From Siphonodentalium dalli (lineage: Eukaryota; Mollusca; Scaphopoda; Gadilida; Siphonodentaliidae), in NCBI GenBank assembly GCA_032622095.1, contig CP136061.1, forward strand, positions 53,145,762 to 53,209,761: a stretch of DNA of 64,000 nt. Reading direction: 5' to 3'. Position numbers and translations under genes: made by a program. Below the pieces are notes generated by a model, which worked only from the letters and a program-made list of their open reading frames with translations, was not told the origin of the DNA and ran no database searches. The stretch's first letter is position 1, and each line of letters opens with the position of its first letter. Positions 36,547 to 48,197 of the stretch are shown piece after piece.

Positions 36547-36858
36547 TGTAGTTTGACTAGGCGGTCGTCCTTGTCGTATTGGCGAGCCCGTGCGACGCCC
36601 GTGCAGCGCATGCGCAGACGAGATCTCGGAAACGGGTGGAGCTATCGACTTGAAATTTGCTGTTAATGTATCTTGCCCCGGATACGAATTTTATCGGGTC
36701 GCCGAGTCCGTGCGACGCCAGCTTCGCGCATGCGCAGACCAGATCTCGGAAACGGGTAGCTCTATCGACTTGAAATTTGGTTTTTGAATAGCCCGGACAA
36801 CGTCGGGCTCATCGATTTGGTTTTGAATAGCCCGCACAACGTCGGGCTCATCGGCTAG

Positions 36859-37176
36859 TCTATTATATAATTTGGAACTTCTGTCTGTGTGTTTGTATGT
36901 ATGTAAGGGTGTATGTGTGTGTGTTATATACTCGAAAACTGCTCGACCGATCCGACTCAAATTTGGTTCGTATGCCTACTTTGATCCCGGGAACAATATG
37001 CGCGGGTCCAATTTCACGTACGATCGTGTCCTTGACCTTGCTCATATACGCTCATTTTGGCATGTTTCTGGACCGATCGAACAATAGTTTGTCCAGACGC
37101 TGTATATTCTGCCCAGACGGAGGCGACCACAAAGTACTCCCCAAATAGCCCGGGCGAAGTCGGACACATCAGCTAG
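36859..37176 (+). mobile_element. second Helentron-like subfamily, unit 1
   Basis: Starts tctattatataatttggaac, has a GT-rich tract, 'aaaactgctcgaccgatccg' and 'ttgatcccgggaacaatatg', and ends agcccgggcgaagtcggac.catcagCTAG at 37173-37176. It abuts the previous array directly, as if inserted at a CTAG/AT junction. Confidence 0.8.
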
Positions 37177-37472
37177 TCTATTATATATGTTGGAACTTCT
37201 ATCTGTGTGTATGTGTGTTATAGACTCGAAAACTGCTCGACCGATCCGACTTAAATTCGGTATGTAGGCCTACTTTGATCCCGGGAACAATATGGGCGGG
37301 TCCAATTTCACTTGCGATCGTGTTCTTGACCTTGACCTTCGCCTCACTCATATACGCTCATATAGGCATGTTTCTGGACCGATCGAACAATATTTTTTTC
37401 TCCTAACACATTTCAACGTGGTTCGCAAAAAAATCCCTATATAGTCCGGACGAAGTCGGGCACATCAGCTAG
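37177..37472 (+). mobile_element. second Helentron-like subfamily, unit 2
   Basis: Tandem sister of unit 1 (tctattatatatgttggaac ... tagtccggacgaagtcgggc acatcagCTAG). It differs by small indels and a shorter GT tract. Confidence 0.8.
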
Positions 37473-37477
37473 TAGCG

Positions 37478-37560
37478 AGTTTGCGATTTCAAACGGGTAC
37501 GGGTACCGGTACGGGTACTGGTAGCTACCCGTACCGGTACACGTTTTGAAATCGCAAACT
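37478..37560. repeat. 83-bp palindrome next to the Helentron 3' end
   Basis: agtttgcgatttcaaa (37478-37493) is exactly inverted at 37545-37560. The inner arms continue with diverged ggtacgggtaccggtacggg-type repeats. It starts six bases after the CTAG of the preceding unit. Confidence 0.88.
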
Positions 37561-38479
37561 GTTTTACGGGTAGAATTAAGCATATCGACGGGTAATGTAT
37601 GGTGAGACAATTGCAGCAAAATATATATGATAGAGAAATTCTTATCCGCATTCGACGTTATATTTGATATTATGGTCATATGATGGACCTCTGTGCATTC
37701 ACCTGGGACGAGGCCAAAATGGAATGGATTGGCGTCTTTCTTTGACTCATTTTGGTAACATTTTCAATAATTGGCTTTCATTAGTAATTTCCCAGACCGT
37801 TCTAGTTTCGTCTAGAACAGATGGAATTTTCAGGCTGAGAAAATATGTTATGATAGCACAAATATACAATTACGCTAATTTAATAATCCAACCATTATTC
37901 GGTGTAAAATATGTTGTTTTAGACACAGGGTCCAAGAATGTCCTACATGCATGTACTTTTAGTCAGATATAAGACCGAAATTGCCCCTTACTTATATTAG
38001 TTGGGGAATATATAGTCATATAATTGATACTTGGTTGGAATCTTTCGAAGGGTCTGGCAAGGGAATATTTATCACAAGAACTCGGATATTTGTCTAGGTC
38101 TAAATCCGGATGTATAGGTAGAAAAATTAAACTTTGTTAAATATAAAGAGTGTTTAATGGTACAATATTCATTATATGGTTTGAATAAAGAGCGTTCAAG
38201 TTTGCTTCACTTGTATGCCAAACAAAGAAAACAGATAAAAGTCGCTCCGACGACGGTAAGATTGTGCCGAGTATGAGGTGTGTATATCAGTGTTTTGTGT
38301 CACTATCGGCCACTACAAATATACAACAGTCTTGAGGTTCAAATGCGCCATGTCCGTTCAAATGTCAAATATCTATATTAAAATTAGAAATCAGTCACCG
38401 CATAAGATATAATAACTGAACGGTTGTATTCAATCGTGTAACATTCACGGTGTATTTATGCCCACGCACAAAGGGTCGA
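37561..38479. other. unassigned AT-rich DNA
   Basis: No gene or repeat recognised. Confidence 0.4.
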
Positions 38480-38735
38480 TATGGGACGTGGCGAGAGGGT
38501 TGGGGTGTTTCACCCCAACTTCTGTCAAATTGTTTAACAGTTGGAAATTGTATATACCTAACACACGAAACTTACGTTGAAATTATTCTGTCATTCCGTA
38601 TGATTTTCCAAAAATGTGTTAGTGGGGAATTTTTTTATAGTTTTGCACCAACATTTGCAAATATACCTACTTTTGGTAGAAAGAATTCGGGCTATGTGGG
38701 CAACAGTTATGTTGGAAATATCCAACAAATGTAAA
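38480..38735 (-). repeat. dispersed repeat family A, copy 3 (inverted)
   Basis: On the plus strand: ttggggtgtttcaccccaac, 'ttttccaaaaatgtgttagt', accaacatttgcaaatata.ctacttttgg. This is the reverse of copies 2 and 4. Confidence 0.65.
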
Positions 38736-39654
38736 GCTTGGGGAAAGTCTATAATTGATAAATTTTCATGTTCAGATTTCAAAACGTTCTCCCACCAGAC
38801 CGAACCATGGTCGACCCGGTATGTCCTGCTCTATCCACATTCAGTGGCTCGTCAAAACTGATAATGAATTTGTCAAAAACAATATAGGGCGTGAATTTGC
38901 CAGGTGTTAGACCACTAGAAGTTATGATTTTGCAATTTCCAGGTTCATATCTACAAAATTGTTCTCGTTCTGGTCGGCGAGGTGGACCCTTCATTACATG
39001 ACTTCTTTAACAAGACTACTAATCCATTTAGAACAGACTAGAATAATATTCAGGACAGTGAAGGATCAGCTGGGGGGGGGGGGGATCAGAGCCCAACGGG
39101 GTGCATAATTGGAATTCCGCACAAACCTCTGTTTGGTGTGGTTCAATTGGTAGGGAATGTGAAGGTGGACACCCCTTCTCAACGCGGAGACCCTCTATAA
39201 TCACGTCCCTGTGCCGAGACTGAGTATAGCACCATCAAATAAATCTCTTAATCATAGCATGTCACTACTTGAGTGAACACCGTTGTCAGTAAACAAATCG
39301 GCGTTCCTTAGTTATATTAGTGCTAGAAGCCGCCTCGACACTTTGGACATAAAACATGGCTTAAATGACAAATGTATCAATGAGATTTGGCCACGTAATC
39401 GTGCAATAAATATATTAATACATAGCTGACTGTTATTTCATAGAACTAATGTACTTTTGAGTGAGAAAACTTTAGTGAAAGACCACCAGTCAACGGGATA
39501 CATCTACCCGTTCCAAATCCCTATCGCTTTATGTGCTGCATTCAAAGTACGCAAATGACCGTGACGAATTCCACCAATCTACCAGAATCTACCGGTACTC
39601 GCTAGTATCTTATAAAGAGATATTATGGACTTCTTCGGGTGCGTGAAACCGATA
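38736..39654. other. unassigned DNA with a G13 run
   Basis: No gene recognised. A run of 13 G lies at 39072-39084. Confidence 0.45.
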
Positions 39655-39905
39655 CGTTAATTGGAAAATTTCCAGCCGATGGCCATTTCAGTCCAAACGT
39701 TTGACCAAAGTAGGAAAATATGAAAATGTTGGTAAACAAAATTCGACTGATAAATTGTTGGAAAATCAAACTACGAGAACAATTTCAACCTATATTGTTG
39801 GTGTGAAATTTCCAATTGTTGAACATTTTGACCAAAGTTTTAGGGGTGGGGTGCCAAATACCCTGCAGCCACGTCCCAGCTCCCCCTATACTGGTACCTC
39901 AAACT
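39655..39905 (+). repeat. dispersed repeat family A, copy 4
   Basis: 'gatggccatttcagtccaaa', 'gaccaaagtaggaaaatatg', 'aactacgagaacaatttcaa', ending in ttttaggggtggggtgcc. Confidence 0.75.
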
Positions 39906-40039
39906 TTCGAACTGTAGGCAACTTATAAGCGTCGTGCTTTCTGCCAAATCCCATTGTCTAGTGTAATTGTCTTTATATTATATTATACAATTTGTTCATT
40001 CCTGTGCATGATTTAGAGAAATAAATGTTTTACACTAAC

Positions 40040-40700
40040 TTCCAACCAAACACCCCCATGTGGTTGTAAATTCCAACTGACTGCCAATTCAGTTCAACAA
40101 TTTGATCGAAAATAGGAAAATATTTGACTAATGATCTTAAAGGTACACAATCCGATTCGATGATCCCCGTATCATCAGATTCCAACAACAAGAACAAGAA
40201 CATTTCTTCAAAAGTCTCTTTAGTTATCAGAACAGAATCGATTAATTACCAAAAAAAATATAATGCTAACCACAGACAACTATAGTACACAATTTACCAA
40301 AATGTATTATATATATCAACATTTTGTTCAATGCATTTAATATCGAAAGCATGTCGGTCGGCTCGTCGAATATTTGCTAGGCCGCCAAATATTCCAGGTG
40401 GTCAAAAATAACTGATTAAAAAAAAATCGATATCTGAAAACTCTGAGCTTTGATGGGAGGGTTACTCGACTCGAATAAAATATTCTTTACCCTCGAAGCC
40501 AAAGAAATAGTAATTTAGGAGTGTTAATTCTGATTACGTATCTTTAAGCACCAAATTTCAAACCAGTTGGAATATCAAACTATAAGAACAGATTCAACCT
40601 ACGTTTGGTCTGCAATCTCGAAACTGATGCTTTGTCGGGCATGATATTACCAATTGTTGAAAAAACGTTCCTGAAAGCAGTGCTTACAATCTTCGAGTCT
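40040..40700 (+). repeat. family A, copy 5, split by element C
   Basis: The 5' part at 40040-40136 (ctgccaattcagttcaacaa, aaataggaaaata) and the 3' part at 40548-40700 (ccaaatttcaaaccagttgg, ataagaacagattcaacct) are one copy interrupted by the 411-bp TTAA element. Confidence 0.7.
40137..40547 (+). mobile_element. TTAA-flanked MITE C, copy 2 (complete)
   Basis: TTAA at 40137-40140 and 40544-40547 enclose ends AGGTACACAATCCGATT and (minus strand) AGATACGTAATCAGAATT. TTAA duplication points to a piggyBac-like mobiliser. The interior holds a CAA-rich tract (ttccaacaacaagaacaaga), 'gctttgatgggagggttact' and 'ttgttcaatgcatttaat'. It is non-coding. Other copies lie at 11.35 and 50.0 kb. Confidence 0.78.
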
Positions 40701-40704
40701 GAAA

Positions 40705-41073
40705 CAAGCCTTATTATAGCGTGTCTGTCATTTGCAGAATGAGGTCCCCAGAGTTGGACCTCATTCTGCTTAGGCCTCATTTTATCTGGAAAGTTTCTTT
40801 ATTATCAAATTTCTATAGAAACTTCTTCACATAGATTCAATTTTTTTTAGTTTAGTTTCTCTATACCCCCCAATTTGCAGACGACACATTGCATAATCGA
40901 GGTTCCCAATAAGTGTACATCACAATATTCACCATTTGGAAACATCAATCTGAGTCTATGTATCCCATAGCAGATGCGGTCCAAATATGGTGAATTTGGT
41001 GATGCTAGCCCGCTAAATTCACTCTCTGTGGACGATCATTCTGCAAATAACGGGCACACTATAGTCAGGCTTG
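40705..41073. mobile_element. CAAGCC-ended MITE E, copy 2
   Basis: Left caagccttattatagcgtgt and right (minus strand) caagcctgactatagtgtgc, both followed by ..catttgcagaatga. TGAAA just outside each end (before 40705, and at about 41076) may be a target duplication. An internal pair gaggtccccaga/ggacctcattctgc repeats the inverted motif. Confidence 0.75.
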
Positions 41074-41090
41074 GGTGAAAGTTTAACTAT

Positions 41091-41490
41091 TTAACCCTTT
41101 ACCAAACAGAAGGGCCCTGTGCCAATGCATTCTCTTATATATGCGAGTCGACCATAGGTCGCCTCGCATATATAAGAGAATGAATTGGCTTAACACATTA
41201 CAAATTATAAAATTGTTAAAGAATGTAAGAAAAAATGGTAAAAAGTGTTAAAAAAAGATTATTTTTAGGCCAATGCATTCTCTTATATATGCGAGGCGAC
41301 CTATGGTCGACTCGCATATATAAGAGAATGCATTGGCACAGGGCATAACTGTAACTATCACAATGTGGTCAAGGAGCCGGTTCCAATGATATCCATATGT
41401 GTATGGTTCTATTGAGACAGACCGAATATATTTTAGGCTGTTGAAGCTTTATTTGGCCGGTTTTGGCCGGTTTGTTGGGTAAAGGGTTAA
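41091..41490 (+). mobile_element. 400-bp TTAA-flanked MITE with two hairpins, copy 2
   Basis: TTAA at 41091-41094 and 41487-41490, with terminal TTAACCCTTTACC.AACA and TGTTGGGTAAAGGGTTAA. Same length, same two hairpins and same AT spacer as 2776-3175, but inverted. Only a few substitutions separate the two copies (for example gaattggc for gcattggc in one stem), so the family moved recently. Confidence 0.87.
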
Positions 41491-42964
41491 ATAATGAATC
41501 AGACATGCAACATTCGCTATTTTTTATGATTCACCAACGAGGCTAGCTACCTCATTATAATACCACTACCATGAACGTGTTAGTATTCCAGCACGTTCAC
41601 AAACTCACCTTGTACTTGTTTCGCGAGGGGGTCCTTACAAATCTGTAGAGAATTGTGGCATCGCACAACCAAGTAAACAGGTCCGAATACTTATTTATAT
41701 ATGTGCTGTATTGACAGGTATAATAAATCCACAAAGAACGATACATATGAATCCTATGTTAATTAACGTTGGTAATTTCCATCAATAATCCTGAATCAGA
41801 ACATCCGTGAGTCAGTTGTGGAATATACATGTGCCACATAAATATATATCCAACATGTTAATACTCCACGATGAAGAGCGTTTCATATGTACGCAATAAA
41901 ACTGTTCAAACTGGAAGAGAACCGAATTGCTTCCTTGAAATCAACATTGTCATATATGTTGTCACAAATAACTATGGGTTAATACCCCTTCTAACCCGGA
42001 TTAAATATAGTAAATTCTGTCACGGCAGAAAATGCAAGTTATCGGGTGCGGAGATACGCGGACAATGTTACAATTTAAAACATGTACAACGCAAACGTGT
42101 TTATCAATGGGTAGTCCACACACATTCGCATATTGAAAACACCCCGAATCATTAACTTCACATAAGTATAAAACTAGAAAATGGGGGACATGAACCGAGA
42201 TAAATATTAGCGGTGAATAGTCATGCGTGAATCTGTACGCTTCGTCGGTCTTGGTATGTCCTATTATCGTTTCGATTTTACGTCAATTGTTGATTTATGC
42301 TTTCGAGGACAAAAGTTATTACATCCAGAGAAATTAACGAAGAGATTGAACAATAGCGAGTAGATATATACCACTGACATGGGGTGATAATGTCGTACTG
42401 TTTATTGTGATACATATACTTTACATGTGAACGGTATGTGTGTGGTACTGGTATTCATCAGTTATACATTATGGCAGTCGATGTCGCGTAAAAAGTCATG
42501 ATTTATTTTTTCCCCAATTAAAATCAGTTTGTTGGAAATGTGAAAATATGAATAAGTGGATTAGAAAACAACCATAAAGTCATGCCGTATAGCCACCCGC
42601 CTCATTGGTCAAAGCACACTGAAGCGTGTGTGGAAATGTTAACACCAATTTAGAAACAATCAAGTTATTCATGGTATTTGAGGTAATGTGGGATTATTAA
42701 ACCATAAATACGGCAATAACATGACTGCGTAATGTCACGTGATGAAACCATCAGAACCCAAATGCATCCAGGACCTGGACACGAGTAGTAGTCTGGTCGG
42801 AAAAGCTACATTTGTGGAATACAAGAACCCTAGAGGCATTTTTGGGGAAAAGCATGAAACTAAGTTTTCTAGCATAATTCAAGTATGCTCAATCTAATGA
42901 GGGTGCCTGTCGCTGCTTGTGACCCATATTTCACCCGTAAAATCAACTTAAAGTCACATACTAT
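41491..42964. other. unassigned DNA
   Basis: About 1.5 kb in which I recognise neither repeat nor gene. One of the longest apparently unique stretches here. Confidence 0.45.
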
Positions 42965-45900
42965 TTTAGAACGCGGTATAAAATTTCACAAAAAATCACA
43001 ATTGGGATTCTAGTCATATTTCAACAAGAAATGAACAGAACTTTGTAATCTAAGTGAGGCATATCATCACCTATGAATATTCCAACTCATTGGAACCAAA
43101 ATTCTTACTTTGGCTCAAAATGGCCGCCAAAATATGGAAAATGGTAAATATTGCCCCAGCGTGTCCTGCAATCGCTTACAAGTTGTGGTTGATGTATAAA
43201 ATGGGCTATTCTGCCTCCTATACATTGAATACATGTCTGATGAACCATGGTTAATTGTTACTATTGTCACCACTGACATCACCAATAATCTCTCAAAAAC
43301 TTGACATAAATATCGGCAAAAATTAACTTTTCAGGTATGGACCATTTTTTCAAGTAAAATGTAACTGTCTTTGGATTCAAATGTGTTTATTGTTTTTGGT
43401 CTATCTTGTATGTGTCACTCTATGGTATTTATAGACAAAATTAATCAAGATGGCTTCCAAAATGGCAACAAAATTTGTAAAAAGTTTTTTTACATATATC
43501 CCGAACATTATTCTCTGTGTTATCCGAAAAGGTTATTATACGTGTTAGTTAATTAACTGACAACTATATGTTCTATTCTGGTTGTCCCGGTTCCGTATGG
43601 GGCATGACAAATTCATTTTAAAGTATGGAATTTTGCCGAGAACCTCTTCTGTGATTCTGGCCATATTATTGAAAGGAAATGGGCAGAACTTTGAGACGGA
43701 ACCGAGATGAACCATAATCTGTGGCTATTCTGGTCCATTATGATAAAAAAAATATCAACTGGATACATTGGATGCCAAGATGGTAGTCAGGGAGTTACTC
43801 TATGGTCATATGTGAGGTGAATAGGTATACAGGGAGTTATTGTATGTCATGAATGATGTGAATAGATATACAATGCGTGAATATATGGTTATGTGTGGGT
43901 TGTCCATGGTAAGATGTATATGTATACAGGGAGAGGTCATGGTCATGTGTGAGGTGAATCGGTATGAATGGAGTGACTGTATGGTGTATGGTTGTGTTTA
44001 TCCAGTACGGGTGCACCCGATGTGCCTGTATGGACAATGATGTGGTGTATGGATATAGCTACATGGTCATCTATGTGTTGATTATGTAATATGGAGTGAC
44101 TGTAAGGTCATGGGTGGGATGTACATGTGTTGTCTGTATGATCATGGATGGGGTGTGTGGATAAATAGGGAGTTATTTTATGGTTACGGGTAATGTGTAT
44201 ATGTATACATGGAATGACTGTACGGTCATGATTGAAGTGTATATGCATACCTGGAGTAAGCTGGGTGGACATTATCGAGCATGTGTGTATATAGGGAGTG
44301 TCCTTGTGGTATATATTTATATATCTCGTGGATGTATTATCATTGGTGAGTGTATAGGGATTAGCTGTATGATCACGGATGGCGTGTATGATTATACAGT
44401 GAGTTGCTGAATTGTGATGTGTATATGCAAGTATGGAAGGTGTGAGTGGTCGTGTGTGCAGGTTTTTGTATATCTGGAAGGGCTGAATGGCCGTTGGTGA
44501 GATGTATATGTATACCTGGAGTGAATCTATAGTCTAGGTGGGCTGCATATCTATATATATCGAGTGGTTATATGACTATGTGTGTCGAATAGGTATACAT
44601 GTAGTGACTGTATGGTCAATTGTGAGATGAGTAGCTATACCAGGGGTGACTGTATGATCGTATATGTAATGAATATATATATACATGGAGTGACTAAATG
44701 GTCATGTATCAGGTGTATGAGTATACCTGGTGTTCCTGCTTGGTGACTCGTGGCGGTATGGTCATGTGTAGGTTATACTGGTATACACAGGTGTTGCTAT
44801 ATGGTCATGGGCGAGGGGCATGTGTATATAGCGAGTGGCTATATGGCCATGGATGATGTGTATATGCATACATGGAGTGACTTTTCTGACATGGCTGCAG
44901 TGTATTAGTACATCTTGTGTCGATATTCGGTTATGGTGTGACACATAGGGATACAGGGGTTGACATGGTCAATGGTGGTGTGAATATGTATACAAGGATT
45001 TACCATGATCATGTATGAATGTTTTGTATAGGTAATCACGAGTTGACTATATGGCCATAGGTCAGGTGAAAGAGTATACCAGGTGGCATGGGTGAGGGTA
45101 TGTGTAAGAAGCGAGTGGCTATATGGCCATTGGTGAGGTGCATATGTATACCTGGTGAGACTCTATGGTCATTGTTGTGGTGTTGATGTATATATTGAAT
45201 GTATATTTGACCATGTGTGTGGAGAATGGGTATACAAGGGATTACCGTATGGCCAATGGTGAGGTGAATGCATGCGTATACACGGGGTGACTATATGGTT
45301 ATGGGTCATGTTTAGGAGTATACCCGGTGCGCCTCCATTGTGACTCATGGCTGTATGGTCATCCGTGGTCATGGCTCAGGTGTACGTGTATACATTGGGT
45401 CACTATATTGTTATGTCTGTGGTGTTTATGTATAATTATATGGAATGACTGATAATGTGTGGCTATCGCTTTCCACGTTTAACGTCCCCCCCCCCATGTA
45501 CATAAACACCATCAGATGGAGAACTCTGACATGACCTCTCTATTGATTAACATATCCTTGAGTTATTGTGGAAAGCGATAGCCACCCAAGGTACACATGT
45601 ACAACCCACCCATTACCTCAGTCACTCCATATGTACATAAACACCACACAAATGACAATATAGTCACCCACTGTATACACGTACAGCTGACCATACAGCC
45701 ATACTTGGTTATACCCGCACATACCACAAATGACGATACAGCCACGATTCATCATGCATGAACACCATATATACTCCTACACATGGCACATGACCATATA
45801 GTCACTCTATGTATACATATTCACCACATTCACGATCATACATTCATTCAGTGTATACATATTCATCTCACTATGGACCATACAGCCACTACATGTATAC

Positions 45901-46515
45901 CTATTCGCCATACCATGACCATAGGGTCAATCCAGGTATACATATACACCTCACCAATGGTGGGCCCTTCCAGATAACCAATACCCAAACACACGACCAC
46001 TTATACCTTCCATACTTGCACAGACACCTCACACATGACAATTCAGCAACTCACTGTATACCGTACTCATACACGCCGCTCCAATGATCAGTTAATAAAT
46101 ATACAAGACACAAAATAAAGTCATATTACTCAACCAGTTGCAAAAAACATGAACTGATCTAGAAGATATTTGTGAAAAACGTCATATGTTCAACTCCGGC
46201 GGCCATTTTGGCGGCCATCTTGGAGGGTGAGTTTTAATATTGCGCCCAAAAAGTGTCATTATGTCTTAGCTTCACGAAAATATATACATTTGTATACATT
46301 TTACCAGATTTTCCCGCTATAATTTGCATAAAACTGACTTAGGGTCTGATCTGAAAAACGGCGACCAGGATGGACGCCATCTTGTCTGGAGTCTACACGG
46401 CCACTTTTTTTCTTGATAACATTGCTTAAAAGTTGAAGGACATAATAAGGAACAAAATGAGTGGGGTGAAGTTAAGTCCCGGGGGGTGCAAGGGTACCCA
46501 TATTGGCTCCCGGAC
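42965..46515 (+). mobile_element. giant foldback element F, copy 3 (5' and internal deletions)
   Basis: The left arm starts at the internal word gcggtataaaatttcaca, so ~310 bp of outer end are lost. The minisatellite runs forward to 45458 and reverse from 45587 to about 46078. The right arm then joins directly to ctccaatgatcagttaata, omitting about 860 bp present in copy 2. The right end ggctcccggac at 46505-46515 is intact and followed by TA. Orientation is as in copy 2. Confidence 0.87.
45459..45586. repeat. strand-switch core of F copy 3
   Basis: gtggctatcgctttccac (45459-45476) with inverse gtggaaagcgatagccacc (45568-45586). The loop includes a C-run and attgattaacatatccttgag, as in the other copies. 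Confidence 0.88.
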
Positions 46516-47137
46516 TATAACTAAGCGAATTCTTACGAGAATCGTCGATAAATATACAAAACAGCAATGTCTTACCGTACCTGATTAATATGATGTTAAT
46601 GTTTCAGAATTATTACTGTGATGATATTATCATGACACAACGCGGCTTTGAGCGTTTCGCGAGGAGTATATAAGTTTGAGTAAGTTCAACGCCAGTTACG
46701 TGATTTCATATGACGTTGTACAACCCTCCAGTAAAGAAAACACGAAGATTTTGAAACCCTTTTATTGAACCCTATGTTCATCCAATCGGGCGACAGGCAG
46801 TCTATTCGTGTTCGGCACCTTCGAATTATGGTAAAAAAGTTGGTTTGACACTTTTCCGCGGAAATGCTTCTAGAAATGTCTTTTCTGAGAATTACGACTA
46901 GACTATAAGGATATATCGCCTATATTAAGTTATCCAACAATAGTTGAGTTTGACAATGTATGGGAAAATTGTCAACACGTCATTGACCTCTGATCTGTCT
47001 GCGCCACTCTCCAATGAAATGGAGAGAATCCCTTCAATACAGAAAGTAATTTTAATAATGAGCTCTAGCGACGTACATCGTTAGGATTTTCGTCGACTTT
47101 TCAAATAGACTGTCATATTACACCATCTCTGACAACA
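46516..47137. other. unassigned, apparently low-repeat DNA
   Basis: No repeat recognised. A TATA-like tatataag at 46667-46674 lies about 470 bp before the ATG of the candidate frame at 47138. Its significance is unknown. Confidence 0.35.
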
Positions 47138-47380
47138 ATGTTTGCGAAGTCGTTGTTGACTGCAGGTGCTAAATTGTCTTTGTTGAACAATTTTGAAGTG
47201 CCGTTTTTGAAAACTGATTTTCCAGAAGGTTCTTCCAAATCTGCAGCAGGGATGCAGGACCCTCTTCGGGCCATAGCCACCATCGGGACTATATATGCTC
47301 GTCGCGGTACTGGTAGTTTTGGACTTACTCGTCATCAGAGTAACCTCAAACTATGTTGCCAAACTGTTGTTCAACATTAG
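47138..47380 (+). CDS. uncharacterised 80-codon open frame, possible small gene or exon
   Basis: The start MFAKSLLTAGAKLSLL has a plausible initiation context (aacaATGt), then …EVPFLKTDFPEG…MQDPLRAIATIGTIYARRGTG…, ending QTVVQH-stop. It is one of the few frames outside any repeat seen in this window, and its GC content is higher than its surroundings. The N-terminus (no acids, K at 4 and 12, hydrophobic) could be a mitochondrial targeting peptide, but that is speculation. I do not recognise a family. An overlapping minus-strand frame of similar length exists, so coding is unproven. It may equally be chance or a retrocopy. Confidence 0.22.
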   Translation: MFAKSLLTAGAKLSLLNNFEVPFLKTDFPEGSSKSAAGMQDPLRAIATIGTIYARRGTGSFGLTRHQSNLKLCCQTVVQH

Positions 47381-47391
47381 TCACTTGAGAA

Positions 47392-47589
47392 GATAAATTG
47401 TCCAAAACAAGTTGTTTTAAAAAAAAAATATTTTATTGGAATTAACATACATCAATGAAGGAATGTAAACATAAACAGAGGTACATATTATTATATATCA
47501 AGTGACATTCTTCCAATTCGCTCACATCTCGCTCGCTTCATTTACACGTCTTTCGTACACCACATGGATAAATTGTCCAAAACAAGTTG
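47392..47589. mobile_element. 153-bp segment between exact 23-bp direct repeats
   Basis: gataaattgtccaaaacaag plus ttg occurs at 47392-47414 and 47567-47589. The enclosed 152-153 bp begin ttttaaaaaaaaaatatttt and contain AATAAA on the minus strand. This resembles a short retroposed sequence with long target duplication, though the A/T tract is not a classical poly(A) tail. Confidence 0.5.
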
Positions 47590-48197
47590 ACTGCTTTTGT
47601 TGATTAGCTATTACTTCCTTGAAAAGTTCCAGTGACTGTTCGTCGAAGCTATTCATTGCCGAACTTTGTTTTTTGAGGTAGTTTTGGAACCGGCCAAGAC
47701 GTATGCATGTACCACGTGTATCGGACCATGCATAAAGGGTCTACTAACCCAGGCACATCAGACGTGGAAGTGAAAAATTAAAGAAATAAATCGGAGAAAG
47801 CAGAGTTTTTGTTTTATTATTTAGGCCATAACATCGCGGAACGTCATGAAAGTCAGAGTTCTGAGTTACACACTTTTTCCATATAAAAACACTTTTATAT
47901 TTTTCACAATTATCGAAATAATTGGATGCTGTAACAATTTTTCAGCGGAAACTTATACAAAAGGCACTCAATATTGTTAAATACACAATTCTCGAACCAA
48001 CGACAGCCCTTAAAAGGGGATCTTGGAATGATCGGGTGAATTTCGCAGATATGGATATGAAATAACACCGAGCCAAAACAATGACGATTTTAAGGACAAA
48101 ATGTCGTATTCGATGTCGGGTTTCTCGGGCCTCTCAAAGACGAGATATATCTATTTTAAAAACTTCACTGTCATCACTCCTTCGCTACATACAATAT
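47590..48197. other. unassigned DNA
   Basis: No feature recognised. Confidence 0.4.

Larger units (their letters stand above)
32182..36858 (+). mobile_element. tandem array of Helentron/DINE-1-like elements
   Basis: At least seven head-to-tail units. Each begins tctcatatatattttgaaga, runs through a GTCT/GTAT microsatellite and 'cgattctcgaccgatcggg', and ends in an agcccggacaacgtcgggct hairpin with catcggCTAG. CTAG ends fall at about 32563, 33021, 34285, 34539, 35037, 36301 and 36858. Between head and tail are one to many 122-bp units. CTAG termini, a 3' hairpin and a GTCT tract are the hallmarks of non-autonomous Helitron2/Helentron elements (DINE-1, HINE; the oyster 'pearl' elements also carry tandem cores). 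No Rep/helicase is present. Confidence 0.85.

Noticed and set aside
25624-36787. Many Arg-rich frames (MREAGVARARRPDKIRIRGK.. and LCECILPRIRI..) on both strands
   Set aside because: They are translations of the GC-rich 122-bp Helentron core, open on both strands at once and repeated with the DNA.
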